From: an uncultured Eggerthellaceae bacterium
Lineage (GTDB): Bacteria > Actinomycetota > Coriobacteriia > Coriobacteriales > Eggerthellaceae
DNA: 64,000 bases
Assembly (NCBI GenBank): GCA_934617425.1
Contig: CAKTUD010000004.1
Span: 62,001-126,000, forward strand
Direction: 5' to 3'
Shown here: one piece after another, positions 27,826 through 36,345 of the stretch
How positions within the stretch are numbered: the first letter of the stretch is position 1
Layout: each line of letters starts with the position of its first letter
Position numbers and translations under genes: made by a program
The notes under the pieces: generated by a model
The model's input: the letters and a program-made list of their open reading frames with translations, nothing else
What the model was told of the DNA's origin: nothing
The model's database searches: none

Positions 27826-28638
27826 CTATTTGTGCGCCACGTGAACCGCGGCGATGCCGCCAGTATGGTTTGTCCAGGTCACATCACGAAAACCCGCATC
27901 CTCGAACATCTTGGCGAAAGCCTTTTGGTCGGGGAATGCCTTGATGGAATTTTGCAGGTACACGAAGCCGTCGCGGTCGCCCGTGATGAGGCCGCCCCAA
28001 AAGGGGATCATATGGGTGAGGTAAAATTCGTAAAGGGCATGCCAGGCGGGGTTTGCCGGCTGGGAGAACTCTAGGCAAACCAACGTGCCGCCTGGTTTCA
28101 AAACGCGGTGCATCTCCGAGAGCGCAAGCTCGCGTTGCGGCATGTTGCGTAAACCGTATGCCACGGTAATGATGTCGTAGCTATTGTCGGGATAGGGGAT
28201 GTCTTGCGCATCGACCACGGCGAAATCGACAGGTACGCCGTCGGCGGCTCCTTGCGCATAGTGCGCCCGGGCAACCTCGAGCATATCGTTTACCAAATCG
28301 GTGCATTGGATGTGCTTGGGGTGTTTGCCGCGAGCCAAGGCAAACGTTACGTCTCCCGTGCCGCCTGCGATGTCGAGGACGTCGCTTTCGGCGGTGACGG
28401 GTGCCTTGCGCACCACGTCGGCGAGCCATAATTTGTAGGCGCCAAAGCTCGACACCGCGTTGAAGCGCTCGTATCTCTTCGAGATGGTGGAGAATATCTC
28501 CTTCACGCGCTCGGAGGAAAGCTCCGGAGCTGCTTCCTCGCCGGTTGCCGTGTCCACGGAGATCGTTTTGGATGCTGCGGGCTTAGCTGCGGTTTCCGTG
28601 ATCTCTATATATTTTCGTTTATTTGGGTGCTTGGGCAT
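27826..28638 (-). CDS. menG: Demethylmenaquinone methyltransferase
   Basis: 270 residues. After a polar N-terminal extension of about 40 residues the UbiE/MenG domain begins: VKEIFSTISKRYERFNAVSSFG, the SAM motif VLDIAGGTGDVTFALA, and the signature YDIITVAYGLRNMPQRELALSEMHRVLKPGG. The enzyme makes menaquinone from demethylmenaquinone with S-adenosylmethionine in the last step. With menaquinone the cell can run fumarate or other anaerobic respiration. It is divergent from an amidohydrolase that resembles aminofutalosine deaminases. Confidence 0.92.
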   Translation of the reverse strand: MPKHPNKRKYIEITETAAKPAASKTISVDTATGEEAAPELSSERVKEIFSTISKRYERFNAVSSFGAYKLWLADVVRKAPVTAESDVLDIAGGTGDVTFALARGKHPKHIQCTDLVNDMLEVARAHYAQGAADGVPVDFAVVDAQDIPYPDNSYDIITVAYGLRNMPQRELALSEMHRVLKPGGTLVCLEFSQPANPAWHALYEFYLTHMIPFWGGLITGDRDGFVYLQNSIKAFPDQKAFAKMFEDAGFRDVTWTNHTGGIAAVHVAHK

Positions 28639-28794
28639 CAGCCGTCCTCTCGCGCGGTGTTCGTTCGAATGTACGTCTGTCGGCCGACAAGCGCAAGCCG
28701 TTGCAAGGGATACCGTATGAACTTTCTATTTCGCGAATGCTCGGATGGTATCATGCTTGTTTGCGTAAGAATGTTCACGAAAGCAGGTTTGCCC

Positions 28795-30150
28795 ATGCTC
28801 TTATGTGCGCACTACATCGTTCCGGTCACGTCCGAACCCATCTACGATGGCGCTATCGTCGTGCGCGACGGAAAGATCACCGACATCGGCTCTGCTGCCA
28901 CGCTCAAGCGTCTTTATCCCGATGAGGAGATGATGGATTTCGAAGAATCTGCGCTTATGCCTGGCATGGTTGACCTGCACGTTCATCTTGAAGACACGGT
29001 CATGCGCGGATTGGTCCCCGATGAGCCTTATGCTCAGTGGCGCCAAACCCTTCAGAAAACCGGCGGCAAGCTTGATGCGCACGACTGGCGCGCGTCCGCG
29101 GTCCTCGGTGGCCTCGAAGCCCTCACTTGCGGAATAACGTTCGTTGCTGACAAATCGACCACCGGTGCTGCTGTCACCGCGCTGCAAAAACTCGGCATGC
29201 GCGGCATCGTTTACCGCGAGGTCGGCGCTGTTGACAAACCTCGCGTGGATCACGCGATGCGCAGCGCGCATAACGACGTTTTGCAGTGGGCCGAGGGCGT
29301 TGACGATTCGCGCATCAAAATCGGTATCGCGCCGCGTCCTACTTACGAGTGCCATCCGCTCATCTTCAAGCGCACGGCCGAGCTTGCGCGCGCCGAGGAT
29401 ATCCCTCTATCGGTAAGCGTTGCTTCGAGCAGCGAGGAGGCCGACTTCCTCGCCTATGGCGGATCGAGCCTCTCTATCGACAGCACGCGTGAGAAACGCG
29501 GATTCATCGAGGTTCCGCCTTGGTTGCCCACCGGCGTCAGCCCCGTTAGCTACGTGGCCGAATGGGGCGGCTTCGAGGCTGATAACGTCTTGGCCGTCCA
29601 TTGCGTGCATGTGGACAAAAACGACATCAACACATTGAAGAGCAACGGCGTTTCCGTGGCGCTTTGTCCGCGTACCAATGCCCAGCTCTCCATGGGCGTG
29701 GCTCCTTTGTTCGACTTTCTGCGTTCGGGCATCACGGTTGGCTTGGGCACGGGCTATGCGGTCGCTACCGATTCCACCGACCTCATTTCCGAGATGCGTT
29801 TGGGCATGCTGTTGCAGCGCGCCGTCAATCCGGGCAAGTTCCTTGATGCCGAGACGATGCTGCGCATGGCCACCATCGATGCGGCGAGAGCGGTTAAGAT
29901 GGACGACCAGATAGGTTCGCTCGAAATTGGCAAGAGCGCGGATATCGTCGCGGTTGATTTGTCGAGCTCGCATCAAACGCCTACCGATGATCCTGCTTCG
30001 GCCATCGTCAACACTACTACCGGCGCCGACGTTCTCATGACCATGATCGGCGGCGTCATCCGTTACGAAAAGGGCAAGTGGCATCTTGGAGCCGATGTGG
30101 CAAAGGACATCGCTCGCGTTATCGAGATCCGCGGAAAGCTGAGAAAGTAG
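28795..30150 (+). CDS. Amidohydrolase of the SsnA/aminofutalosine-deaminase type, active site degraded
   Basis: 451 residues. The fold is clear: an N-terminal strand pair (YDGAIVVRDGKITDIG), metal motif HVH (His62, His64) in MVDLHVHLED, then CPRTNAQLSMGVAPL and the C-terminal MATIDAARAVKMDDQIGSLEIGKSADIVAVDL. Three residues normally required are changed. The metal His and catalytic Glu of the usual HvHvaE motif read SVSVAS (residues 206-211), and the Asp of GLGTD reads Gly320 in GLGTGYA. His269 (AVHCVH) remains. It is therefore unlikely to be a standard zinc deaminase. Position back-to-back with menG suggests a past or altered role in menaquinone metabolism. The ATG at 28795 gives the normal family start, with AGCAGG upstream. 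Confidence 0.82.
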   Translation: MLLCAHYIVPVTSEPIYDGAIVVRDGKITDIGSAATLKRLYPDEEMMDFEESALMPGMVDLHVHLEDTVMRGLVPDEPYAQWRQTLQKTGGKLDAHDWRASAVLGGLEALTCGITFVADKSTTGAAVTALQKLGMRGIVYREVGAVDKPRVDHAMRSAHNDVLQWAEGVDDSRIKIGIAPRPTYECHPLIFKRTAELARAEDIPLSVSVASSSEEADFLAYGGSSLSIDSTREKRGFIEVPPWLPTGVSPVSYVAEWGGFEADNVLAVHCVHVDKNDINTLKSNGVSVALCPRTNAQLSMGVAPLFDFLRSGITVGLGTGYAVATDSTDLISEMRLGMLLQRAVNPGKFLDAETMLRMATIDAARAVKMDDQIGSLEIGKSADIVAVDLSSSHQTPTDDPASAIVNTTTGADVLMTMIGGVIRYEKGKWHLGADVAKDIARVIEIRGKLRK

Positions 30151-30157
30151 AATCGTA

Positions 30158-30355
30158 ATGGCGAACAGCAACAAGATGACGGCAAAGCAGAAGGCCGCGA
30201 AGATCCAAGCAGCCGAGGAGCGCGAGCGCCGCGCAAAGGCGGCGCAGGAGCGCAAAGAGCGCAACAAGAAGATATTCACCGTGGTGGTTTGCGTTGTTCT
30301 CGTTTTGGCGCTGAGCATCCCTACCATGGCGATCGCTGTTTTGAGCTCCCATTAG
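30158..30355 (+). CDS. Small basic single-pass membrane protein
   Basis: 65 residues, starting seven bases after the amidohydrolase stop. Residues 1-40 are highly charged (Lys, Arg, Glu; for example RERRAKAAQERKERNKK), probably one amphipathic helix. Residues 41-61 form a single membrane segment (IFTVVVCVVLVLALSIPTMAI). With the positive side in the cytoplasm the C-terminus would point out. No family recognised. Its position before tatA suggests it is read on the same transcript. Confidence 0.68.
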   Translation: MANSNKMTAKQKAAKIQAAEERERRAKAAQERKERNKKIFTVVVCVVLVLALSIPTMAIAVLSSH

Positions 30356-30399
30356 TTTAGCGTCGGCTGCTTTGGCGGCTGTGTTCGAAAGGTATTCAT

Positions 30400-30954
30400 G
30401 TGTTTGGAATAAGCGGATTCGAGCTGGTGATAATCCTGCTCTTCGGCTTTTTGATATTCGGGCCCGATAAGTTGCCTGCCATGGCCAAGACCATCGGCAA
30501 GGGCATCGCGAAATTCAGGGCTGCCCAGCAGGATATGAGCGAGGTCCTGAAGGAAAGCGACGCTTTCGACCCCAACTCCGACGAGCCTTTCAAGGATCCC
30601 ACGGAGACTATCGACAAGCTTGCTTCTACCGCCGAGAAGCATATGCGTCAGGCGGCTTCGAGCGCCACGAGCGCTGTGAAAGGCAAAACGCACGAAGGCG
30701 ACTCTGCGATATCCAAACCCAGTATGGCTTCTGCGCCGAAGGCTTCTTCGAAACCTTCGGCGTCGAGTGCGGCAAATGTGAAAAGCGAGAGTTTCACCGA
30801 GCGCAAGGCGCGTTACGAACGCGAGCGTGCGGCAAAACTTGCCGCCGAGAAGGCTGCTGCTGACGCCGCAGAGGCTGCAGCGGTCGTTGAGCCTGCGACC
30901 TCAAGCGCGCCCGCCGTCGCACCCGAAACCGCGCAGGAAGGTGGTGAGCGATAA
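30400..30954 (+). CDS. tatA: Sec-independent translocase subunit TatA/TatB
   Basis: 184 residues, GTG start after GAAAGG. The N-terminal membrane helix and hinge read FGISGFELVIILLFGFLIFGPDKLP, followed by an amphipathic helix (AMAKTIGKGIAKFRAAQQDM). The C-terminal 120 residues are low-complexity Ala/Ser/Lys/Glu. This is the TatA/TatB fold, and the single gene next to tatC may serve both roles; the length is closer to TatB. Stop and start overlap with tatC (TAATG). Together they export folded, often cofactor-containing proteins carrying twin-arginine signals. Confidence 0.86.
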   Translation: MFGISGFELVIILLFGFLIFGPDKLPAMAKTIGKGIAKFRAAQQDMSEVLKESDAFDPNSDEPFKDPTETIDKLASTAEKHMRQAASSATSAVKGKTHEGDSAISKPSMASAPKASSKPSASSAANVKSESFTERKARYERERAAKLAAEKAAADAAEAAAVVEPATSSAPAVAPETAQEGGER

Positions 30955-31736
30955 TGCCTATCGGTCCTGCCCGAATGCCTCTCATGGAGCATCTTGGCGA
31001 GTTGCGCATGCGTCTTGTGCGCATCGTCGTGGTTCTTTTGGTGGCTGTTTGCGTGTTCTATATGGCGACCCCCACGGTGGGTCAATTCTTGTTGCTGCCC
31101 ATCGCGGAGTTCTTGCCCCAAGGCGCTGACGGCTTCGCTAATCTCACCTTCCTTGATCCATTCGAGGCTTTCACGGTGCGTTTCAAAGTCGCTTTCTGGA
31201 TTTCCGTGGTGGCAACCTCGCCTGTTATCCTGTGGCAATTGGTGGCATTCTTCTTGCCGGCGCTCAAGCCCAACGAGCGCAAGTGGTTCGTTCCGACGTT
31301 TGCCGCGATGGTTACGCTGTTCATTGCGGGGACTATATTCTGCTATCTGGTTATCCTCAATCCGGCTTTCCAGTGGCTTACCGATCAAGCTGCCGGTCTT
31401 GGTGCCGTCACGCCACGCGCCGATAGCTATGTGGACATTATCATCAAGTTCGAGCTTGGCTTCGGTATCGCCTTCCAGCTGCCCATCGTCATCTTCTATC
31501 TGGTTATCTTCGATGTCGTGCCTTACAAGAAGCTGCGTGGCAGTTGGCGCGGCGTCTACGTTGGCCTGCTCGTGTTCTCTGCCGTGGTTACGCCCGACGC
31601 AAGCCCCGTTACCATGTTCCTTATGTTTGCGGCGCTCATAGCGCTCTACGAAGTAAGCCTGCTTTTGGCGCGCATCGTTTTGGCACGACGCATCAAGCGG
31701 CAAAACGAAGAGCTGGCACTAGCCGACGATGAATAG
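30954..31736 (+). CDS. tatC: Sec-independent translocase subunit TatC
   Basis: 260 residues with six predicted membrane segments. The N-terminus MPLMEHLGELRMRL and the first-loop/second-helix context FLDPFEAFTVRFKVAF are TatC signatures, with the conserved Glu in LGEL and the Phe-Glu pair. Pro-rich loop positions and the region AVVTPDASPVTMFLMFAALIALYE also match. TatC binds twin-arginine signal peptides and recruits TatA. Overlaps tatA by one base. A GC-rich hairpin with TTTGTT follows at 31806. Confidence 0.94.
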   Translation: MPIGPARMPLMEHLGELRMRLVRIVVVLLVAVCVFYMATPTVGQFLLLPIAEFLPQGADGFANLTFLDPFEAFTVRFKVAFWISVVATSPVILWQLVAFFLPALKPNERKWFVPTFAAMVTLFIAGTIFCYLVILNPAFQWLTDQAAGLGAVTPRADSYVDIIIKFELGFGIAFQLPIVIFYLVIFDVVPYKKLRGSWRGVYVGLLVFSAVVTPDASPVTMFLMFAALIALYEVSLLLARIVLARRIKRQNEELALADDE

Positions 31737-31805
31737 CGCCGTCAAACGAAAACATCTGGTAAGCGTGGCGAATCAATCGTAGGCTTTTCGCAAAGCGAGC
31801 GTACC

Positions 31806-31832
31806 GGGGTCGCTATCGGCGGCCCCTTTGTT
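31806..31832 (+). terminator. Probable terminator after tatC
   Basis: GGGGTCG and CGGCCCC pair (one G-U) around a seven-base loop and are followed by TTTGTT. It ends 12 bases before the hypA start codon, overlapping the hypA leader, so it would separate the tat unit from hypAB. Confidence 0.6.
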
Positions 31833-31844
31833 CTAAGGAGCACT

Positions 31845-32249
31845 ATGCACGAGATGGGCATCATGTCGGGCGTTCTCGACTCGGTGAACACGGCGGCGCA
31901 AAATGCTGGCGCTACCAGGGTTTTGAAGATAAATCTGAACATCGGCGACATGACCGAGATCATTCAGGATTCGCTCGAATTCGCTTTCGAGGTCATGAGC
32001 GAGGGAACCCTTTCGGAAGGGGCCGAGCTGACCATAAAAACCGTTACTCCGCGAAGCATCTGCCTTGATTGCGGCGAAGAATTCGATCACGATCGCTTTC
32101 ACCGGGCGTGTCCGCACTGCGGTAGCTATTCCACGAGCATAATTCGCGGACGCGAGATGGATATCGAGTCGATTGAGGTCGACCTGCCCGACGCCGAGGA
32201 CGATTCGGAAGAATCGGCCGAGGACGTCCGAAGCCGAGGAAACATCTAG
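31845..32249 (+). CDS. hypA: Hydrogenase maturation nickel metallochaperone HypA
   Basis: 134 residues. The nickel-binding N-terminus MHEMGIM places His2 next to the start, and the zinc site is CLDCGEEF...CPHCG. HypA hands nickel to NiFe-hydrogenase precursors, and in some species to urease, together with HypB. An acidic C-terminal tail (PDAEDDSEESAEDV) extends beyond the usual 115 residues. AAGGAG precedes the ATG. hypB follows after 83 bases. No hydrogenase genes or hypC-F are in the window. Confidence 0.93.
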   Translation: MHEMGIMSGVLDSVNTAAQNAGATRVLKINLNIGDMTEIIQDSLEFAFEVMSEGTLSEGAELTIKTVTPRSICLDCGEEFDHDRFHRACPHCGSYSTSIIRGREMDIESIEVDLPDAEDDSEESAEDVRSRGNI

Positions 32250-32332
32250 GGCCAAAGACCGAATCAGCCAACACGCTCTGTCTTCCCCCTTTGAAGGAAC
32301 AGGCAGGGCCGATTGATGATAGGAGGAATCTC

Positions 32333-32986
32333 ATGGAAATCGAGATGAAACAGAAGATTTTGGGTAAGAACGACCAGCTTGCGGCAAACCTGCGCCGCGA
32401 ATTCGCCGAGAACCATGTGTTTGTGGTCGATCTTCTGGCAAGCCCAGGATCGGGAAAAACGTCCACTATCCTCGCCACCATCGAGGCCTTGCGCGACGAG
32501 TTCAACATCGCGGTTATCGAAGGCGATATCGCAAGCAGCGTCGATGCCGAGAAGATCAAGGCGCAGGGGATTCCTGCCGTGCAGATTAACACAGGCGGCG
32601 CCTGCCACCTGGAGTCGAGCATGGTGAAGCGCGCAATCGATGTGCTCGACCTTACGCGTCTCGACCTTATCATCATGGAGAACGTGGGCAATTTGGTGTG
32701 CCCCACCGATTTCGATTTGGGCGAAAACGTCAAGGTCATGATTCTTTCGGTGCCCGAAGGTGACGACAAGCCCCTCAAGTATCCGGGTGTTTTCCAGGTT
32801 TCGCAAGCTGTCATCTTAAACAAAGTGGACACCATGCCGGTATTCAATTTCAATCGCGAGGCATTCGACGAATCGGTGCGCCAGCTCAATCCCCAAGCTC
32901 CCATCTTCCCGATTTCCGCCACCAATGGCGAAGGCGTTGACGAGTGGGCCAATTGGCTCGCTGAGAAAATCCGCGCTGTTCAGTAG
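32333..32986 (+). CDS. hypB: Hydrogenase/urease nickel incorporation GTPase HypB
   Basis: 217 residues, strong AGGAGG upstream of 32333. Walker A is LLASPGSGKTS, the switch region EGDIASSVDAEKI, and the base-recognition NKVD is present. The metal site of the G domain is kept: Cys and His in GGACHLESSMV and Cys in GNLVCPTDFDLGE. The extra N-terminal CxxCGC nickel motif and the His-rich stretch found in some HypB proteins are absent, so this form may store no nickel. GTP hydrolysis drives nickel delivery with HypA. Confidence 0.93.
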   Translation: MEIEMKQKILGKNDQLAANLRREFAENHVFVVDLLASPGSGKTSTILATIEALRDEFNIAVIEGDIASSVDAEKIKAQGIPAVQINTGGACHLESSMVKRAIDVLDLTRLDLIIMENVGNLVCPTDFDLGENVKVMILSVPEGDDKPLKYPGVFQVSQAVILNKVDTMPVFNFNREAFDESVRQLNPQAPIFPISATNGEGVDEWANWLAEKIRAVQ

Positions 32987-33151
32987 GCGATAAGCGCGTG
33001 AGGCTCGTTCTGCGCTGCCGTCGCGCATCCGCAGACGCAAGCTTCGTGCGAATCTCCGCATTGGTGTTTACATGTCCGCAACATGCCAGAAACGGCGACG
33101 GCTTAGGCTTGCTTTGTTAAGATGGGTGCTTGCAAAGGGTCCGGTGATGAG

Positions 33152-33973
33152 ATGATCGCTCGTGAAAAATACCGCGCATGTGTGGCCGCGCTTAAAAATT
33201 ATGCGGAAGACGCCGGCTTCACCGATGTCGTGATCGGCCTTTCGGGCGGCATGGATTCAAGCCTTGTCGCGGCGATGTCTGTAGACGCCTTCGGTGCCGA
33301 GCATGTACACGGCGTTCTGCTGCCCGGACCCTACTCGTCTGCAAGCTCGGTTGACGATGCGACGGCGCTCGCCGAAGCTTTGGGAATCGAGACGCAAACC
33401 GTTTCGATTTGCCAATCGTACGAGGCATTCGAGAAGACCATGGCCCGGGCGTGCGGCGGCGAGCTTTCCGGCGTCGCGGCCGAGAACACGCAGGCGCGTT
33501 GTCGCATGGCGGTGCTCATGGGTATCTCCAACACGTTCAACTGGATGCTTGTGAACACGGGCAATAAGAGCGAAGCCTATATGGGTTATTCGACGCTTTA
33601 CGGCGATACGGCTGGGGCGTTTGCGCCGATCGGCGGTTTGTACAAGTCCGACGTTTATGCGGTCGCCCGTGCTTGCAACGATGCTTTCGAAGCTTCGGGG
33701 CGCAAGGCGCCGATTCCCGAAAACGTTTTCATCAAGCCGCCAAGTGCCGAGCTTTCCGCTGGTCAAGAAGATGAGAAAAGCCTCGGCGTCGATTATGCCA
33801 CGCTCGACAAAGCGCTCATCGCCCTCTTTGAGCAGGGAAAGGATATCGGGGCTGCGGCTGCGGCGAGCGGTTTGTCCTTCGACGAGGTCAAACGAATCGA
33901 GAAACGTGCTCGCGCTTACGCGTACAAGCGTGCTGTGGAGCCTCCGTTCCCCGAGACGAAATTCTACGAATAG
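33152..33973 (+). CDS. nadE: NH3-dependent NAD+ synthetase
   Basis: 273 residues. The ATP pyrophosphatase P-loop is IGLSGGMDSSLVAA, followed by LPGPYSSASSVDDA, NTQARCRMAVLMGISN, NTGNKSEAYMGYSTLYGD and PPSAELSAGQEDE. These are the NadE core motifs; there is no N-terminal glutaminase domain, so ammonia should be the nitrogen donor. It converts deamido-NAD to NAD+. With pncB at 57681 the window carries two steps of the nicotinate salvage route. The start is uncertain: 33152 has GGTGA upstream, and an in-frame ATG at 33122 has no site. Confidence 0.88.
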   Translation: MIAREKYRACVAALKNYAEDAGFTDVVIGLSGGMDSSLVAAMSVDAFGAEHVHGVLLPGPYSSASSVDDATALAEALGIETQTVSICQSYEAFEKTMARACGGELSGVAAENTQARCRMAVLMGISNTFNWMLVNTGNKSEAYMGYSTLYGDTAGAFAPIGGLYKSDVYAVARACNDAFEASGRKAPIPENVFIKPPSAELSAGQEDEKSLGVDYATLDKALIALFEQGKDIGAAAAASGLSFDEVKRIEKRARAYAYKRAVEPPFPETKFYE

Positions 33974-34059
33974 CTGCTGTTCGACGATTCTCTTTTTTAC
34001 AGAAAAGCAACGGTTCGGAGAAGATGCGTTGCCAAAACTCCGACCATTCCCAATGTGCC

Positions 34060-34087
34060 TTGCAATCATGGTCGAGGGTGGTATATT
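34060..34087 (+). promoter_or_regulatory. groESL promoter
   Basis: TTGCAA (34060-34065) and TATATT (34082-34087) are separated by 16 bases, a good vegetative-type promoter. The predicted transcription start falls at the beginning of the CIRCE element, so a bound repressor would block initiation. Confidence 0.7.
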
Positions 34088-34096
34088 AGCAAATCG

Positions 34097-34123
34097 TTAG
34101 CACTCAGACGTTTAGAGTGCTAG
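34097..34123. promoter_or_regulatory. CIRCE element (HrcA operator)
   Basis: TTAGCACTC-N9-GAGTGCTAG matches the CIRCE consensus except the final base (G for A). It lies between the promoter and groES, about 110 bases before the start codon. It predicts heat-shock control by the repressor HrcA, whose gene is outside the window. Confidence 0.93.
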
Positions 34124-34232
34124 CAATCGCCCGGTTCGAATACCAACTCGGGCGCCCCAAGCGGCGCTATTCGAATCCGCGGCACCGAAAAGGGTTACAA
34201 GTGCTTCGAAACTCGAAAGGAAGGCACATATC

Positions 34233-34523
34233 ATGAGTCTTAAACCGTTGGGCGATCGCGTGATCCTCAAGGCCGACGAGGCCGAGACCACCACTGCTTC
34301 TGGTCTCTATCTGGCGAGTGATTCCAAAGAGAAGCCTCAGACCGGCGTCGTCGTCGCTGTAGGCGAGGGCAAGCTCGACAAAGAGGGCAATCTGGTTCCC
34401 GTCCCCGTGAAAGTTGGCGATCGCGTTATCTTCGGTAAGTACGGCGGAACCGAGGTTCACTACGAGGGCGAGGATGTTTTGATTCTTCGCGCCGACGACA
34501 TCTACGCTATCTGCGAAGACTAG
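34233..34523 (+). CDS. groES: Co-chaperonin GroES
   Basis: 96 residues. LKPLGDRVILKADEAETTTASGLYL at the N-terminus, a mobile loop (ETTTASGLYLASDSKEKPQ), and the ending KYGGTEVHYEGEDVLILRADDIYAI are diagnostic. GroES caps the GroEL chamber during protein folding. GAAAGGAAGG lies upstream of the ATG. Cotranscribed with groEL, 59 bases downstream, under CIRCE control. Confidence 0.97.
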   Translation: MSLKPLGDRVILKADEAETTTASGLYLASDSKEKPQTGVVVAVGEGKLDKEGNLVPVPVKVGDRVIFGKYGGTEVHYEGEDVLILRADDIYAICED

Positions 34524-34582
34524 CTTTCTGCGCAAGCGATCGAGCAATCAAGCGATTCCAAATATTCAGGAGGAATTTGAAA

Positions 34583-36217
34583 ATGGCTAAAAACATCCAG
34601 TTCGGTACCGAGGCAAGCGGCGATCTTGCCAACGGCGTCAAGAAACTTGCTGACGCTGTCAAGGTAACCCTCGGCCCCAAAGGCCGTTATGTCGCTATCG
34701 AGAAGAGCTACGGCGCTCCGACCGTCACCAACGACGGCGTGACCGTTGCGCGTGAAGTTGAGCTTGAGGATCCTGTAGAGAACATGGGCGCTCAACTTAT
34801 CCGCGAGGCCGCCGTCAAGACCAACGATGTCGCCGGCGATGGTACCACCACCGCAACTTTGCTTGCTGACATCATTGCTCGCGAGGGTCTGAAGAACGTC
34901 ACCGCTGGTGCTGATGCCCTGGGCATCCGTCGTGGCATCCAGAAGGCAACCGCTGCCGTTGTCGAGCAGATCAAGGCTGACGCAACTCAGGTTTCCACGC
35001 AGGATCAGATTGCTGCTGTAGGCACCATTTCCGCCGGCGATGCCGAGATCGGCACCAAGATCGCCGAGGCGATGGAGAAGGTCGGCCATGATGGCGCGAT
35101 CTCCGTTGAAGACGGCCAGACTTTCGGTATGGAGATGGACATCGTCGAGGGCATGCAGTACGACCGCGGCTACATTTCTCCCTACATGGCCACCGACACC
35201 GAGCGCATGGAAGCCGACTTGCAGAATCCTTACATCCTGCTGACCGATCAGAAGATTTCCAACATCCAGGACATGGTGCCGCTGTTGGAGTCCGTTATGA
35301 AGTCCGGCCGCTCCTTGCTGATCGTCGCCGAGGACGTTGAAGGCGAGGCTTTGGCAACGCTGTTGCTCAACCGTCTGCGTGGCACGCTGAACGTCGTTGC
35401 CATCAAAGCCCCGGGCTTTGGCGACCGCCGCAAGCGCATCCTCGAGGATATCGCCGTTGTCACGGGCGCTCAGGTTATCGAGAAGGACTTCGGCATGAAC
35501 CTTGCCGATGCCACCATCGAGATGTGCGGCACCGCGCGCACCGTTAAGGTTGACAAGGACAGCACCCTTATCGTCGACGGCGCTGGCGACAAGAAGGCCA
35601 TCGACGATCGCGTTGCCCAAATTCGCGCTGAGATCGATCGCACCGAAAGCGATTTCGACCGTGAGAAACTGCAGGAGCGCTTGTCCAAGCTTTCTGGCGG
35701 CGTCGCCGTGCTGAAGGTCGGCGCTGCAACCGAGCCCGAGCTTAAAGAGAAGAAGTCGCGCATCGAGGATGCTTTGCAGGCAACCCGCGCAGCCGTCGAA
35801 GAGGGTATCGTTGCCGGCGGCGGCGTCGCTTTGGTCGATGCTCTGCCTGCACTCGATAAAGTCGAGGTTGCCGATAAGGACGAGCAGGTTGGCGTGGACA
35901 TCATCCGCAAGGCTTGCGAGGCTCCGCTTCGCGCCATCGCCGAAAACGCTGGCTTCGAGGGCAGCGTGGTTCTCGACCGTGTAAAGAACATGGGTAAGGG
36001 CGAAGGCCTGAATTGCGCTAATGGCGAGTATGGCAACATGATCGAGATGGGCGTGAACGATCCTGTCAAGGTTACGCGCACGGCTCTCGAGTCTGCTGCC
36101 TCTGTTGCTGCCCTCATTCTCATCACCGAGGCCACCATCAACGAGATCCCGAAGGATCCCGATCCGGCTGCTGCTGCAGCTGCTGCCGCTGCGGGCATGG
36201 GTGGCGGAATGATGTAA
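34583..36217 (+). CDS. groEL: Chaperonin GroEL
   Basis: 544 residues. KNIQFGTEASGDLANGVKKLADAVKVTLGPKGR, the nucleotide-binding NDVAGDGTTTATLLA, the apical domain, and the Gly/Met tail GMGGGMM are all standard. Ribosome-binding site AGGAGG. A TTG codon two residues upstream is not the start because the typical Met-Ala-Lys begins at 34583. A single groEL in this window is paired with groES. Followed by a 12-bp terminator stem at 36282. Confidence 0.98.
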   Translation: MAKNIQFGTEASGDLANGVKKLADAVKVTLGPKGRYVAIEKSYGAPTVTNDGVTVAREVELEDPVENMGAQLIREAAVKTNDVAGDGTTTATLLADIIAREGLKNVTAGADALGIRRGIQKATAAVVEQIKADATQVSTQDQIAAVGTISAGDAEIGTKIAEAMEKVGHDGAISVEDGQTFGMEMDIVEGMQYDRGYISPYMATDTERMEADLQNPYILLTDQKISNIQDMVPLLESVMKSGRSLLIVAEDVEGEALATLLLNRLRGTLNVVAIKAPGFGDRRKRILEDIAVVTGAQVIEKDFGMNLADATIEMCGTARTVKVDKDSTLIVDGAGDKKAIDDRVAQIRAEIDRTESDFDREKLQERLSKLSGGVAVLKVGAATEPELKEKKSRIEDALQATRAAVEEGIVAGGGVALVDALPALDKVEVADKDEQVGVDIIRKACEAPLRAIAENAGFEGSVVLDRVKNMGKGEGLNCANGEYGNMIEMGVNDPVKVTRTALESAASVAALILITEATINEIPKDPDPAAAAAAAAAGMGGGMM

Positions 36218-36281
36218 TCCGTTTTTTCGGACACATTCTGTAGAAATAGGCATCGATGCCGACAATCGGTTAAGGTGCTCA

Positions 36282-36315
36282 AGAAACGGGACGACTGGGA
36301 GGCCGTCCCGTTTCT
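36282..36315 (+). terminator. Terminator after groEL
   Basis: A 12-bp perfect stem (AGAAACGGGACG and its complement) with a ten-base loop follows groEL by 64 bases. The tail GTGTTCTT is T-poor, so efficiency may be modest. Confidence 0.7.
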
Positions 36316-36331
36316 GTGTTCTTAAGGGCTT

Positions 36332-36345
36332 TGAACGATTGTTCA
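36332..36345. promoter_or_regulatory. ArsR/SmtB-type operator upstream of permease
   Basis: TGAAC-N4-GTTCA is a perfect inverted repeat. Read as TGAA-N6-TTCA it has the core spacing of operators bound by ArsR/SmtB metal sensors. It lies 70 bases upstream of a permease of the heavy-metal-exporter type, a matching target. No regulator gene is adjacent. Confidence 0.5.
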
